The notes beneath the pieces are model-generated. The model saw nothing but the letters and a program-made list of their open reading frames with translations, searched no databases and was not told the DNA's origin. DNA of 64,000 nt from Pseudomonas fluorescens. Its GTDB lineage: Bacteria; Pseudomonadota; Gammaproteobacteria; Pseudomonadales; Pseudomonadaceae. Made by a program: the position numbers and the translations under genes. The DNA lies in NCBI RefSeq assembly GCF_001623525.1, contig NZ_CP015225.1, forward strand, positions 1,302,001-1,366,000, read 5' to 3'. Positions 35,509 to 45,826 of the stretch are shown here, in pieces (the first letter of the stretch is position 1; each line of letters starts with the position of its first letter).

Positions 35509-35802
35509 ATGGGCAGAGAATCGTTGTGGTTGGCCGTTGGCTTCGGTGGTCAATTGGCATTCACCGGGCGTTTTGCCCTGCAATGGCTGTACAGCGAATA
35601 CAAGAAGCGCAGCATGATTCCCGTTGGCTTCTGGTACCTGAGCATCGTCGGCAGCGCGCTGTTGCTGGCCTATGCCATCTACCGCGAAGACCCGGTGTTC
35701 ATTGTCGGCCAGTCCTTCGGCTTTATCGTTTACCTGCGCAATTTGCAGTTGATCGCCAAGCATCATGAGCAGGAAAACCCCGAACTGGCCAAGAAGGGCT
35801 GA
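35509..35802 (+). CDS. LAB_N (lipid A biosynthesis N-terminal) domain membrane protein
   Basis: A 97-residue inner-membrane protein with three predicted helices and the LAB_N signature (GGQLAFTGRFALQWLYSEYK, then PVGFWYLSIVGSALLLAYAI). LAB_N domains occur at the N-terminus of some LpxB proteins and as small stand-alone proteins beside GT2/GT83 genes. The role is unproved; help in moving or presenting the lipid-linked sugar is a reasonable guess. It is tightly packed in the operon. Confidence 0.85.
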   Translation: MGRESLWLAVGFGGQLAFTGRFALQWLYSEYKKRSMIPVGFWYLSIVGSALLLAYAIYREDPVFIVGQSFGFIVYLRNLQLIAKHHEQENPELAKKG

Positions 35803-35806
35803 GACG

Positions 35807-37327
35807 GTGCGGATACGACTATCTTCCTCGCGGCTCGAGCTCCTGGCGTTTGTGGTATTGGCCTTGATCATGGTGGGCGCTGGCCTTGGCTGGCGCCAAC
35901 CGATGAACGTCGATGAGGAGCGCTTCCTTGGCGTTGCCCTGGAGATGCTGCAGAACGGATCCTGGTTCATTCCCCATCGCGCCGGTGAAATCTACGCCGA
36001 CAAACCGCCGCTGTTCATGTGGACGGTGGCGCTGTTCGTGCAACTGACCCATCTGCCCAAAGTTGCCCTGTACTTGCCCGCGCTGCTGGCAGGCGCCGTT
36101 ACCACCGCGTGCCTGTATGACCTGGGCCGACGCTTGTGGGGGCGGCGCGTAGGGGTGATCGCGGCGCTCTTGTTTCTCGCGACCTACCAGACCTACAGCA
36201 TCCTGCGCACCGGGCAGATCGATGGTTTCCTTGCGCTCTGGACCATCCTGGGGATCTATGGCTTGTGCCGGCACATGCTGCTCGGCCCGGCCTGGCGTTG
36301 GTACTACGTGGCGTGTGCGGCGATGGGCTTGGGGATCATCAGCAAAGGCGTGGGTTTTCTGCCGGTGCTACTGCTGATTCCCTACGCCTATGCGCTGCGC
36401 AAAGGTTGGAAAGGCGTGGTGGCCATGCCTGGCCAGGCGGGACGCTGGTGGCAGGGGCTGCTCGTAGCATTGGTCGCCATCGCGTTATGGCTGGGGCCTT
36501 TGCTGATGATTGTCTCGCAGGGCAGTGCCGACAGCCTGGCATACGCCCAGGAAATCCTGTTCAAGCAGACTGCCGGGCGTTATGCCAACGCATGGGAGCA
36601 CCGCGAGCCATTCTGGTATTTCTTCGTCCAGGTGATTCCGAAGTACTGGCTGCCGATTGTGTTCATGCTCCCCTGGCTGGTGCCGGCCTGGCGTAAACAA
36701 CTGCTCAAGCACGACGGTCGGGTGTTGGTGCTGCTCGGTTGGGTACTGCTGGTGTTGGTGTTCTTTAGCCTGAGCAGCGGCAAGCGCAAGCTGTATATCT
36801 TTCCCGCGTTACCCGCGTTGATTCTGGTGGTGGCGCCGCTTGTGCCATGGATGCTGCGCCGCTGGTTTGGCGCGCGACCGAGGGGCAGGAGGGTTTTCAA
36901 CGTATTGGTTGCGCTGTGGTTGTGTGCCTGGTTTGTACGCGGCTTCGTCGAGCCCCACAAGGAAGGCATCAACCCCCACCAGACCTTGATGCGCGATGTC
37001 GCGGGGATGACTTCAAATGCCGAGTTGGTACTCGTGGGTTGGCGTGAGGGCCATTGGCTGTTCGCCCGGCAACCCATCGTGCATTTCGGCTTTTATAAGG
37101 GCAACGCCCTGGAACAATCCGCCACCTGGCTGCGCAGCCACCCCCGGGCCTTCGCCCTGGTTCCCGCCCGGGACCTGGCCCGCTGTTACGACCCGCAAAA
37201 GGCTCGCCGGGCCGGCGATACCTCGAGGGCCGAGTGGTTCCTGGTGGGGGCTGATGCGGATAACCAGCGCTGCCAGTCGCCGGCGCCGGAAAAGGTTTAC
37301 TCATTCACATGGGCGCATCCTTTCTAG
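35807..37327 (+). CDS. GT83/ArnT-like membrane glycosyltransferase
   Basis: A 506-residue polytopic transferase of the ArnT/PMT superfamily. The N-terminal periplasmic loop has the family's acidic site and KPP block (MNVDEERFLGVALEMLQNGS, then YADKPPLFMWTVAL), followed by about ten more helices and a periplasmic C-terminal domain. It should transfer a sugar from a polyprenyl phosphate to lipid A or core. A GTG start at 35807 follows the upstream stop closely and has AAGGG nine bases before it; an earlier in-frame ATG lies inside the LAB_N gene. The partners suggest galacturonic acid rather than aminoarabinose as the sugar: the epimerase is present, and no ArnA/B/D genes are. Confidence 0.86.
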   Translation: MRIRLSSSRLELLAFVVLALIMVGAGLGWRQPMNVDEERFLGVALEMLQNGSWFIPHRAGEIYADKPPLFMWTVALFVQLTHLPKVALYLPALLAGAVTTACLYDLGRRLWGRRVGVIAALLFLATYQTYSILRTGQIDGFLALWTILGIYGLCRHMLLGPAWRWYYVACAAMGLGIISKGVGFLPVLLLIPYAYALRKGWKGVVAMPGQAGRWWQGLLVALVAIALWLGPLLMIVSQGSADSLAYAQEILFKQTAGRYANAWEHREPFWYFFVQVIPKYWLPIVFMLPWLVPAWRKQLLKHDGRVLVLLGWVLLVLVFFSLSSGKRKLYIFPALPALILVVAPLVPWMLRRWFGARPRGRRVFNVLVALWLCAWFVRGFVEPHKEGINPHQTLMRDVAGMTSNAELVLVGWREGHWLFARQPIVHFGFYKGNALEQSATWLRSHPRAFALVPARDLARCYDPQKARRAGDTSRAEWFLVGADADNQRCQSPAPEKVYSFTWAHPF

Positions 37328-37343
37328 TGGCTGAAAACTCCTC

Positions 37344-37475
37344 TGTGGCGAGGGAGCTTGCTCCCGCTGGGGCGCGAAGCGGCCCCAGAACCGGACAACC
37401 TGGTGTGTCAGGCTGATTGAGTTGAGTGCTTTGGGGCTGCTGCGCCGCCCAGCGGGAGCAAGCTCCCTCGCCACA
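37344..37475. repeat. inverted REP pair
   Basis: An inverted REP pair after the GT83 gene, arms about 80 bases apart. Likely the transcript end of the four-gene operon. Confidence 0.85.
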
Positions 37476-37628
37476 GGGGGGGCGACAGGCAACACACCCC
37501 TGAACCATGGCCAAACCAGTCAAGCAACTTGAAAGCTTTGACCATTGCCGCCACAGCCCTTCGGCGCGAGTATTTGCCTGCTATCCACGGTTCCCCCAAC
37601 CAATAAAAACCACAGAGGGATGCTGGTC

Positions 37629-39293
37629 ATGCGCGATTATTCGTCCGCCACTTCGCAATTCGATTACCTGCAAACCGTCAACGCCGCGCTGCACGGCTCG
37701 CTCGAGGCGCTCAATGCCTGTGTCGAGTGTTGCGACCGACATGCGTTGCCGGGTCGTATCGCCTTGTTCTGGGAGGGCCGTGACGGCAGCGATGCGACTT
37801 GGACTTACCGTGATCTGCAGGACAACGCCGCGCGGTTCGCCAATTTCCTCCGCGCCCAAGGCGTCGGCAAGGGCGACAAAGTGGCCGGCCTGCTGCCGCG
37901 CACCGCGGAACTCTTGATCGTTGTACTCGCCACCTGGCGTATCGGGGCGGTGTATCAACCGCTGTTCACCGCATTCGGGCCCAAGGCCATCGAGCACCGC
38001 GTCGGCAGCTCGGGCGCACGGATCGTCGTGACCGATGCCGTCAACCGTCCAAAGCTCAATGAAATCGCCGGTTGCCCCACCATCGTCACGGTCGGTGGTG
38101 AAAAGGGCCAGGGCATCGTGCGCGGCGACTACAGTTTCTGGGCCGAAGTGGCGAACCACTCCAGCCAGTGCGAACCGCTGATGCTCACCGGCGAAGACCC
38201 GTTCCTGCTGATGTTCACCTCCGGTACCACAGGACCTGCCAAGGCACTGTCGGTGCCGCTCAAGGCCATCGTGGCGTTCCAGAGCTACACCCGTGACGCG
38301 GTGGACCTGCGCCCTGAAGACGCCTTCTGGAACGTCGCCGACCCCGGTTGGGCCTACGGCATTTATTTCGGCGTGACCGGGCCGCTGGCCATGGGGCATC
38401 CGATTACCTTCTACGATGGCCCGTTTACCCTGGAAAGCACCTGCCGGGTCATCAACAAATACGGCATCACCAACCTGACCGGCTCGCCCACTGCCTATCG
38501 CCTGTTGATCGCCGGGGGCGAGCAGTTCGCCCGCTCGATCAAGGGCAAGCTGCGCATCGTCAGCAGCGCTGGTGAGCCGTTGAACCCGGAGGTGATTCGG
38601 TGGTTCGCCGACAATCTGAACGTGGTGATCCACGACCATTACGGCCAGACCGAACTAGGCATGGTGCTGTGCAACCACCATGGGCTGGAACACCCGGTAC
38701 ATCTGGGGGCGGCTGGTTTTGCCTCGCCGGGCCATCGGATCGTGGTGCTGGATGAAAACCAGCGCGAGCTGGGCGTGGGCCAGCCGGGCATTCTCGCGGT
38801 GGACCGCAGCCAGTCGCCCATGTGCTGGTTCGCCGGTTACGAAGGCGCGCCGACCAAGGCCTTCGTTGGCGACTACTACTTGAGCGGCGACACCGTGGAG
38901 CTGAATCTGGATGGCAGCATCAGCTTCGTCGGCCGCAGCGACGACGTGATCACTACCTCCGGCTACCGGGTCGGTCCGTTCGATGTGGAAAGTGCGCTGA
39001 TCGAACACCCGGCCGTGGTGGAAGCGGCGGTGATCGGCAAGCCCGATCCGGAACGCACCGAGCTGGTGAAGGCCTTCGTGGTGCTCAGCACCCAATATCG
39101 CGCCTCACCGGAGCTGGCCGAGGAATTGCGCCTGCATGTGCGCAAGCGCCTGGCGGCCCATGCGTATCCCCGTGAAATCGAATTTGTCAGCGACTTGCCG
39201 AAAACCCCAAGCGGCAAGTTGCAGCGCTTTATCTTGCGCAACCAGGAAATCGCCAAGGCTCAAGAGGCCGCGGCGCAGAACGTTTCAGCTTGA
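37629..39293 (+). CDS. AMP-forming acyl-CoA synthetase
   Basis: A 554-residue ANL-superfamily acyl-CoA ligase, related to acetyl-CoA and medium-chain synthetases. Motifs: [20 protein letters not shown] (P-loop), [31 protein letters not shown] and the C-terminal Lys in [10 protein letters not shown]. It activates a short or branched-chain acid to its CoA ester with ATP. ATG 37629 has GAGGG ten bases upstream; ATG 37620 is also in frame. It heads a five-gene beta-oxidation-type operon resembling the P. putida PP_2213-PP_2217 cluster (recalled, not checked). Confidence 0.9.
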   Translation: MRDYSSATSQFDYLQTVNAALHGSLEALNACVECCDRHALPGRIALFWEGRDGSDATWTYRDLQDNAARFANFLRAQGVGKGDKVAGLLPRTAELLIVVLATWRIGAVYQPLFTAFGPKAIEHRVGSSGARIVVTDAVNRPKLNEIAGCPTIVTVGGEKGQGIVRGDYSFWAEVANHSSQCEPLMLTGEDPFLLMFTSGTTGPAKALSVPLKAIVAFQSYTRDAVDLRPEDAFWNVADPGWAYGIYFGVTGPLAMGHPITFYDGPFTLESTCRVINKYGITNLTGSPTAYRLLIAGGEQFARSIKGKLRIVSSAGEPLNPEVIRWFADNLNVVIHDHYGQTELGMVLCNHHGLEHPVHLGAAGFASPGHRIVVLDENQRELGVGQPGILAVDRSQSPMCWFAGYEGAPTKAFVGDYYLSGDTVELNLDGSISFVGRSDDVITTSGYRVGPFDVESALIEHPAVVEAAVIGKPDPERTELVKAFVVLSTQYRASPELAEELRLHVRKRLAAHAYPREIEFVSDLPKTPSGKLQRFILRNQEIAKAQEAAAQNVSA

Positions 39294-39306
39294 ACCCAAG
39301 GAAACC

Positions 39307-40071
39307 ATGATGCAGATCGACAACAAGATTTTCCTCGTCAGCGGCGGCGCGTCCGGCCTCGGTGCGGCCACCGGCGAGATGCTGGTCAAGGCCGGCGCCA
39401 AGGTGATGCTGGTGGACCTCAACGCCGACGCCGTGGCCGCCCAGGCGCAAAAACTGGGCTGCCAGAGCGTGGTGGCCGATATCAGCAACGAAGCGGCGGC
39501 TGAAGCGGCGGTCCAGGCCACGGTCGATGCGTTCGGTGGTCTGAATGGCCTGGTGAATTGCGCCGGTATCGTGCGCGGCGAGAAGATCCTCGGCAAGAAC
39601 GGCCCCCACGGGCTGGACAGCTTCAGCCAGGTGATCAACGTCAACCTGATCGGCAGCTTCAACTTGCTGCGCCTGGCGGCTGCGGCCATTGCCGAAACCG
39701 AGGCAGACGCCGATGGTGAACGTGGCGTGATCATCAACACCGCTTCGGTAGCGGCCTTCGACGGCCAGATCGGCCAGGCCGCCTACGCGGCCTCCAAAGG
39801 CGCCATCGCCAGCCTGACGTTGCCGGCCGCCCGTGAGCTGGCGCGCTTCGGTATCCGGGTGATGACCATTGCCCCGGGGATTTTCGAAACCCCGATGATG
39901 GCCGGCATGACCCCCGAGGTGCGTGATTCCCTGGCCGCCGGCGTGCCATTTCCGCCGCGCCTTGGGAAACCGTCCGAGTACGCGGCGCTGGCCAGGCATA
40001 TCATTGAGAACAGCATGCTCAACGGCGAGGTGATCCGTCTCGACGGTGCCTTGCGTATGGCAGCCAAATAA
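39307..40071 (+). CDS. SDR 3-hydroxyacyl-CoA dehydrogenase (type II, HSD17B10-like)
   Basis: A 254-residue short-chain dehydrogenase of the 3-hydroxy-2-methylbutyryl-CoA/3-hydroxyacyl-CoA dehydrogenase type. NAD site: [13 protein letters not shown]. Catalytic Ser in INTASVAAF and Tyr-x3-Lys in YAASKG. The block [20 protein letters not shown] is typical of the type II enzyme. It should oxidise the hydroxyacyl-CoA formed by the hydratase downstream. AAGGAA precedes ATG 39307. Confidence 0.92.
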   Translation: MMQIDNKIFLVSGGASGLGAATGEMLVKAGAKVMLVDLNADAVAAQAQKLGCQSVVADISNEAAAEAAVQATVDAFGGLNGLVNCAGIVRGEKILGKNGPHGLDSFSQVINVNLIGSFNLLRLAAAAIAETEADADGERGVIINTASVAAFDGQIGQAAYAASKGAIASLTLPAARELARFGIRVMTIAPGIFETPMMAGMTPEVRDSLAAGVPFPPRLGKPSEYAALARHIIENSMLNGEVIRLDGALRMAAK

Positions 40072-40084
40072 GTAAGGAGGATTC

Positions 40085-41275
40085 ATGATGTCCAACGATC
40101 CTATTGTCATCGTCAGCGCCGTCCGTACCCCCATGGGCGGTTTCCAAGGCGAACTGAAAAGCCTCACCGCCCCGCAACTCGGTGCCGCCGCCATCAAGGC
40201 CGCCGTGGAGCGGGCCGGTATCGCGCCGGGTGTGGTTGAAGAAGTGCTGTTCGGCTGCGTGCTCGCCGCCGGCCAGGGCCAGGCACCGGCACGTCAGGCC
40301 GCACTGGGCGCCGGGCTCGACAAGTCGACCCGCTGCACCACGCTCAACAAGATGTGCGGTTCGGGCATGGAAGCGACGATCCTCGCCCACGACATGCTCA
40401 TCGCCGGCAGCGCCGAGGTGGTGGTGGCCGGCGGCATGGAGAGCATGTCCAACGCCCCGTACCTGCTCGATCGCGCCCGCGGCGGTTATCGCATGGGCCA
40501 TGGCCGGGTGCTTGACCACATGTTCCTCGATGGCCTGGAAGACGCCTACGACAAAGGTCGGCTGATGGGCACTTTCGCCGAAGATTGCGCCGAGGCCAAT
40601 GGTTTGAGTCGCGAGGCCCAGGATGCCTTCGCCATTGCGTCCACCACCCGCGCCCAGCAGGCGATCAAGGACGGCAGTTTCGATGCCGAGATCGTGCCGT
40701 TGCAGGTCATGGTCGGCAAGGAACAAGTGACCATTCGCCACGACGAGCAGCCGCCGAAAGCGCGGATCGACAAGATCGCCTCGCTCAAACCGGCGTTCCG
40801 CGAGGGCGGCACGGTGACGGCGGCCAACGCCAGTTCCATTTCCGATGGTGCCGCTGCCCTGGTGCTGATGCGCCAGAGCCAGGCTGCCCAGCGTGGCCTC
40901 AAGCCCCTGGCGGTGATCCACGGTCACGCGGCGTTTGCCGATACTCCGAGCCTGTTTCCCACCGCACCGATTGGTGCCGTGAAGAAACTGATGCAGAAAA
41001 CCGGTTGGTCGCTGGATCAAGTCGACCTGTTCGAAGTCAACGAAGCCTTTGCCGTGGTCGGGCTGGTGACCATGGACAAGCTGGAGATTGCCCATGACAA
41101 GGTCAACGTCCACGGCGGCGCCTGTGCGCTGGGCCACCCGATTGGCGCGTCTGGCGCACGGATCCTGGTGACCCTGCTGTCAGCCCTGCGCCAGAAGGGT
41201 CTCAAGCGCGGCGTCGCGGCGATCTGCATTGGTGGCGGCGAAGCCACGGCCATGGCCGTCGAATGCCTGTATTAA
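40085..41275 (+). CDS. acetyl-CoA acyltransferase (thiolase)
   Basis: A 396-residue thiolase with all catalytic residues: nucleophilic Cys in NKMCGSGMEA, His in GHPIGASGAR, Cys in AAICIGGGEA, and EVNEAFAVV. It cleaves 3-ketoacyl-CoA (or 2-methylacetoacetyl-CoA) to acetyl-CoA and a shortened acyl-CoA. A perfect AGGAGG site precedes the ATG. It is the third gene of the acyl-CoA operon; the paralogue in P. putida has been called fadAx (recalled). Confidence 0.93.
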   Translation: MMSNDPIVIVSAVRTPMGGFQGELKSLTAPQLGAAAIKAAVERAGIAPGVVEEVLFGCVLAAGQGQAPARQAALGAGLDKSTRCTTLNKMCGSGMEATILAHDMLIAGSAEVVVAGGMESMSNAPYLLDRARGGYRMGHGRVLDHMFLDGLEDAYDKGRLMGTFAEDCAEANGLSREAQDAFAIASTTRAQQAIKDGSFDAEIVPLQVMVGKEQVTIRHDEQPPKARIDKIASLKPAFREGGTVTAANASSISDGAAALVLMRQSQAAQRGLKPLAVIHGHAAFADTPSLFPTAPIGAVKKLMQKTGWSLDQVDLFEVNEAFAVVGLVTMDKLEIAHDKVNVHGGACALGHPIGASGARILVTLLSALRQKGLKRGVAAICIGGGEATAMAVECLY

Positions 41276-41284
41276 GGAATTACC

Positions 41285-42412
41285 ATGCTTGCGACTGAAG
41301 AACAGACTCAAATCCGCGACATGGCCCGGCAGTTCGCCGAGGAACGCTTGAAACCGTTCGCCGCCGAATGGGACCGCGAGCACCGTTTTCCCCGGGAAGC
41401 CATCGATGAAATGGCCGAGCTGGGCTTCTTCGGCATGCTGGTGCCGGAGCAGTGGGGCGGCTGCGACACCGGTTACCTGGCGTATGCCATGACCCTGGAA
41501 GAAATCGCCGCCGGCGACGGCGCGTGCTCGACCATCATGAGTGTGCACAATTCGGTGGGCTGCGTGCCGATCCTCAAGTTCGGCAACGATGAGCAGAAGG
41601 CGAAATTCCTCACGCCCCTGGCCAGTGGCGCGATGCTTGGTGCCTTCGCCCTGACCGAGCCCCAGGCCGGTTCGGACGCCAGCAGCCTCAAGACGCGGGC
41701 GCGGCTGGAGGGGGATCATTACGTGCTCAACGGTTGCAAGCAGTTCATCACCTCCGGGCAGAACGCCGGGGTGGTGATTGTGTTTGCGGTGACCGATCCG
41801 AGCGCAGGCAAGCGTGGCATCAGTGCGTTCATCGTGCCGACCGATTCGCCGGGCTACAGCGTCGCGCGGGTCGAAGACAAACTCGGCCAGCATGCCTCCG
41901 ACACTTGCCAGATCCTCTTCGAGGATTTGAAGGTGCCGGTGGGCAATCGCCTGGGGGAGGAGGGCGAGGGCTACAAGATCGCCTTGGCGAACCTGGAAGG
42001 CGGGCGCGTGGGCATCGCGGCGCAAGCGGTGGGCATGGCCCGCGCGGCGTTCGAAGCGGCCCGGGACTATGCCCGGGAACGCTCCAGTTTCGGTAAGCCG
42101 ATCATCGAGCACCAGGCCGTGGCGTTCCGCCTGGCCGACATGGCGACCCAGATCGCCGTGGCCCGGCAAATGGTGCACTACGCCGCCGCCCTGCGGGACA
42201 GCGGCCAGCCAGCGCTGGTGGAGGCCTCCATGGCCAAGCTGTTCGCCTCGGAAATGGCTGAAAAAGTCTGCTCCATGGCATTGCAAACCCTGGGCGGCTA
42301 CGGTTACCTGAACGACTTCCCGCTGGAGCGCATCTACCGCGACGTGCGGGTCTGCCAGATCTACGAAGGCACCAGCGACATTCAGCGCATGGTCATTTCG
42401 CGCAATCTTTGA
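41285..42412 (+). CDS. short/branched-chain acyl-CoA dehydrogenase
   Basis: A 375-residue FAD-dependent acyl-CoA dehydrogenase. FAD/substrate motifs: [59 protein letters not shown], and the catalytic Glu in [10 protein letters not shown]. It forms the 2,3-enoyl-CoA for the hydratase gene that follows 13 bp later. Close similarity to the minus-strand dehydrogenase at 43431-44582 suggests the two split the branched-chain substrates. Confidence 0.93.
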   Translation: MLATEEQTQIRDMARQFAEERLKPFAAEWDREHRFPREAIDEMAELGFFGMLVPEQWGGCDTGYLAYAMTLEEIAAGDGACSTIMSVHNSVGCVPILKFGNDEQKAKFLTPLASGAMLGAFALTEPQAGSDASSLKTRARLEGDHYVLNGCKQFITSGQNAGVVIVFAVTDPSAGKRGISAFIVPTDSPGYSVARVEDKLGQHASDTCQILFEDLKVPVGNRLGEEGEGYKIALANLEGGRVGIAAQAVGMARAAFEAARDYARERSSFGKPIIEHQAVAFRLADMATQIAVARQMVHYAAALRDSGQPALVEASMAKLFASEMAEKVCSMALQTLGGYGYLNDFPLERIYRDVRVCQIYEGTSDIQRMVISRNL

Positions 42413-42425
42413 ACAGGAGTCCTGC

Positions 42426-43199
42426 ATGAGTTACGAAACGATTTTATTGGAGATCAAGGACCGCGTCGGCCTGATCACCCTCAACCGTCCCCAGGCCTTG
42501 AACGCCTTGAATGCGCAGATCGTCAGCGAACTGAACCAGGCGCTGGATAGCCTGGAGGCTGATCCGAAGATTGGCTGCATCGTGCTGACCGGCTCGAAAA
42601 AAGCCTTTGCCGCCGGTGCCGATATCAAGGAAATGGCCGAGCTGACCTACCCGCAGATCTACCTGGACGACCTGTTCAGCGACAGCGACCGCGTGGCTAA
42701 CCGTCGCAAGCCGATCATCGCGGCGGTGAACGGTTTTGCCTTGGGCGGTGGCTGCGAGCTGGCGTTGATGTGCGACTTCATCCTGGCCGGCGACAACGCC
42801 AAGTTCGGCCAGCCGGAGGTCAACCTCGGCGTGCTGCCAGGCATGGGCGGCACCCAGCGCCTGACCCGGGCGGTGGGCAAGGCCAAGGCCATGGAAATGT
42901 GCCTGACCGGGCGCTTCATCGATGCCGTGGAGGCTGAGCGTTGCGGTATCGTGGCGCGGATCGTACCGGCCGATGAGCTGCTGGATGACGCACTGAAAAC
43001 CGCAGCGTTGATCGCCTCCAAGTCGGTGCCTATCAGCATGATGGTCAAGGAAAGCGTCAACCGCGCCTTTGAGGTCAGCCTGTCCGAAGGCGTGCGTTTT
43101 GAGCGGCGGGTATTCCACGCCGCGTTTGCGACGCAAGATCAGAAAGAAGGCATGGCGGCATTCGTGGCCAAGCGCGCGGCGGAGTTCCAGGATAAGTAA
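42426..43199 (+). CDS. enoyl-CoA hydratase
   Basis: A 257-residue crotonase-fold hydratase. The oxyanion-hole block [12 protein letters not shown] and both catalytic Glu residues ([11 protein letters not shown] and [14 protein letters not shown]) are present. It hydrates the enoyl-CoA made by the preceding dehydrogenase. AGGAG stands before the ATG. It is the last gene of the plus-strand operon. Confidence 0.93.
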   Translation: MSYETILLEIKDRVGLITLNRPQALNALNAQIVSELNQALDSLEADPKIGCIVLTGSKKAFAAGADIKEMAELTYPQIYLDDLFSDSDRVANRRKPIIAAVNGFALGGGCELALMCDFILAGDNAKFGQPEVNLGVLPGMGGTQRLTRAVGKAKAMEMCLTGRFIDAVEAERCGIVARIVPADELLDDALKTAALIASKSVPISMMVKESVNRAFEVSLSEGVRFERRVFHAAFATQDQKEGMAAFVAKRAAEFQDK

Positions 43200-43229
43200 G
43201 GCGGCGTCAGCCCCAGACAACCCATAACC

Positions 43230-43350
43230 CGTGGCGAGGGAGCTTGCTCCCGCTCGGCTGCGCAGCAGTCGCAAACCGGATCATGCGGTTCGGCTGAAAA
43301 AATGCAGAGGCCTGCTTCGCAGGCCAGCGGGAGCAAGCTCCCTCGCCACA
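43230..43350. repeat. inverted REP pair between convergent operons
   Basis: An inverted pair of the main REP type, arms about 70 bases apart, followed at 43394-43418 by one copy of the second type (GCGAGCTTGCTCGCGATG). Together they fill the gap between the two convergent acyl-CoA units. Confidence 0.85.
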
Positions 43351-43430
43351 TTGGGTTTGTGTAGAGCCGAAATTGGAGCTCGACCAAAGTCCCTGTGGGA
43401 GCGAGCTTGCTCGCGATGCTTTTACAGCCA

Positions 43431-44582
43431 TCACACCAGGTAGTGTTTCAACTCCCGGGCGATGACCATCCGCTGTATCTCGCTCGATCCTTCATAGATC
43501 TGGGTAATCCGCGCATCACGGTAGTAGCGTTCCACCGGATAATCCTCGAGATACCCATACCCACCATGAATCTGTATGGCCGAGGAGCAGACTTTCTCGG
43601 CCATTTCCGAGGCAAACAGCTTGGCCTGGGAGGCTTCTGACAGGCAGGGTTGGCCCGCGCTGCGCAGGCGGGCGGCGTGGAGGATGAGCAGGCGGGTGGC
43701 GTTGATGCGGGTGTGCATGTCGGCCAGCAGGTTGGCGATGCTCTGGTGCTCGATGATCGGCTTGTCGAACTGGACGCGATCACGCGCGTAAGCCAGCGCC
43801 GCTTCGAATGCCGCGCGGGCGATGCCCAAGGCTTGCGCCGCGATGCCGATGCGGCCGCCTTCCAGGTTGGACAGGGCGATGGCCAGGCCTTTGCCGCGAG
43901 CCCCCAGCAGGTTGGCTTCGGGAATGGTGCAATTGCTCAAGGTGACTGCGCAGGTGTCCGAGGCGCGGATGCCCATTTTGTGTTCGGTGCGATCAACGAT
44001 GAAACCCGGCGTATCGGTGGGCACCAGGAACGCTGAAATGCCTTTCTTGCCCAGTTCAGGGTCCGTCACGGCAAACACGATCGCCAGTTTCGCTCGCTTG
44101 CCATTGCTGACGAACTGCTTGGCGCCGTTGATGACCCATTGGCCATCGCGCAATTCGGCCCGGGTGCGCAGGTTGTGGGCTTCGGAGCCGGCCTGGGGCT
44201 CGGTCAGGCAGAAGCAGCCAATGGCCTGGCCACTGGCGAGGTCGGCCAACCATGTCTGTTTTTGTTCGTCGGTGCCGAAATTCAGCACCGGCCCGCAACC
44301 CACCGAATTGTGGATGCTCATCACTGCGCCGGTAGCACCGTCGCCTGCGGAGATTTCCTCCACGGCCAGGGCATAGGCGACGTAATCGACGTAGGTACCG
44401 CCCCATTCTTCCGGCACTACCATTCCCAGCAGGCCCAGCTCACCCATCTTCGCCACCAGACCGTCGTCAATCCAGCCGGCCTTTTCCCACGCCTGGGCAT
44501 GGGGGGCGATTTCACCACGGGCGAAGTCCCGGGCCATGTCGCGGATCATCACTTGTTCTTCGGTCAGTTCGAGGTCATGCAT
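43431..44582 (-). CDS. acyl-CoA dehydrogenase (isobutyryl/2-methylacyl type likely)
   Basis: A 383-residue acyl-CoA dehydrogenase with [60 protein letters not shown] and the catalytic Glu in [10 protein letters not shown]. It begins three bases after the stop of a 3-hydroxyisobutyryl-CoA hydrolase gene, which points to valine catabolism and an isobutyryl-CoA substrate. That specificity is inferred from context. Confidence 0.9.
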   Translation of the reverse strand: MHDLELTEEQVMIRDMARDFARGEIAPHAQAWEKAGWIDDGLVAKMGELGLLGMVVPEEWGGTYVDYVAYALAVEEISAGDGATGAVMSIHNSVGCGPVLNFGTDEQKQTWLADLASGQAIGCFCLTEPQAGSEAHNLRTRAELRDGQWVINGAKQFVSNGKRAKLAIVFAVTDPELGKKGISAFLVPTDTPGFIVDRTEHKMGIRASDTCAVTLSNCTIPEANLLGARGKGLAIALSNLEGGRIGIAAQALGIARAAFEAALAYARDRVQFDKPIIEHQSIANLLADMHTRINATRLLILHAARLRSAGQPCLSEASQAKLFASEMAEKVCSSAIQIHGGYGYLEDYPVERYYRDARITQIYEGSSEIQRMVIARELKHYLV

Positions 44583-44585
44583 GGC

Positions 44586-45692
44586 TCAGTTCCCGTGGTC
44601 GTCGAAGCCCTCGAAGAAACTCGCCACATGGTCGGCGTCCAGCGCCTCCAGGGTCGGCGGGTTCCAACGCGGGTTCTTGTCTTTGTCGATCAGCAAGGCG
44701 CGTACACCTTCGATCAGGTCACCGCGTTCGAACCATTGCTGATCCAGATGCAGTTCCAGGGCAAAACAGTCTTCCAGGCTCAAATGCCGACCGCGCCGCA
44801 GCATTTCCAGGGTCACGGCCATGGCCAGGGGAGAGCGGCTGTCCAGCAGGTCGGCGGTCTTTATTGCCCATTCATGGCTGTTGGCGACGGTGACCTGGCG
44901 CAACTGCTCGACCATGCTCGGCACGTCGGGCAGGCCGAAGAAATGATCGATGGCTGGCCGCAGATCGGCCAGGGGCGGGGCAGGCAGCTGTTGCACACCG
45001 AGTTTGGCCAGCAGGCTCTGCAGGTCCTTGAGTGGCGTATCACCCCACTCCAGGCGATCGAGGCGCGCATCGAGCTGTTCAAGCTTGCGACTGTCCAGAT
45101 ACCAGTCGGCCAGCCCGCAATACAAGGCGTCCGCCGCGCGGATCTGCACGCCGCTGACGCCCAGGTAGATCCCCAGTTCGCCAGGAATGCGCGGCAGGAA
45201 GTAACTGCCGCCCACGTCCGGGAAATACCCGATGCCGACTTCCGGCATGCCCAGGCGGCTGCGCTCGGTCACCACCCGCAGGTCGGCCCCTTGTGCCAGC
45301 CCCATGCCGCCGCCCAGCACGAAGCCATCCATCAAGGCGACGATTGGTTTGCGGTAGTGATGAATCGTCAGGTCGAGGGCGTATTCCTCGACGAAGAAAT
45401 CTTCATGCAGGGTGTCACCCTGCTTGTGGCTGTCGTACAACGAACGGATATCACCGCCGGCGCAAAACGCCTTCTCGCCCGCGCCCCGCAGCACCACGGC
45501 TCGGATCTGTGGGTCCAGGGCCCAGCTATCGAGTTGTTGCTGCAAGCTGCGCACCATGCCCAGGGTGAGGGCATTGAGGCCGGCGGGGCGGTTCAGGGTC
45601 AAATGGCCAATGTGATTGCGAACTTCGACCAGCACCTCATAGGCCGCGGTGTCGAGGGTTTCCGCGGCGTGTGATGAAACCTGAGCTGTCAT
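44586..45692 (-). CDS. 3-hydroxyisobutyryl-CoA hydrolase-like (ECH_2) protein
   Basis: A 368-residue crotonase-superfamily protein of the 3-hydroxyisobutyryl-CoA hydrolase type, which releases CoA in valine degradation. Diagnostic blocks: AFCAGGDIRSLYDSHKQGD, GFVLGGGMGLAQGADLRVVT, MPEVGIGYFPDVGGSYFLPR and a longer C-terminus than true hydratases. AGGGAG precedes the ATG. It forms a two-gene minus-strand operon with the acyl-CoA dehydrogenase. Confidence 0.9.
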   Translation of the reverse strand: MTAQVSSHAAETLDTAAYEVLVEVRNHIGHLTLNRPAGLNALTLGMVRSLQQQLDSWALDPQIRAVVLRGAGEKAFCAGGDIRSLYDSHKQGDTLHEDFFVEEYALDLTIHHYRKPIVALMDGFVLGGGMGLAQGADLRVVTERSRLGMPEVGIGYFPDVGGSYFLPRIPGELGIYLGVSGVQIRAADALYCGLADWYLDSRKLEQLDARLDRLEWGDTPLKDLQSLLAKLGVQQLPAPPLADLRPAIDHFFGLPDVPSMVEQLRQVTVANSHEWAIKTADLLDSRSPLAMAVTLEMLRRGRHLSLEDCFALELHLDQQWFERGDLIEGVRALLIDKDKNPRWNPPTLEALDADHVASFFEGFDDHGN

Positions 45693-45826
45693 CGCTAACT
45701 CCCTGCTTTTATTCTTCTTTATGAATTGTGTCGCGCGTACCTATTCAGGATCGTAACAGTGCAAATTTGCATTGCACAACCGGGATACGTGCAGGTCCTT
45801 TCTGCATATTTATAGCAGCCACAGGC

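Noticed and set aside
33759..37327. arn-type aminoarabinose operon
   Set aside because: ArnA, ArnB and ArnD homologues are absent and the first gene is a 4-epimerase, so the transferred sugar is more likely a uronic acid.
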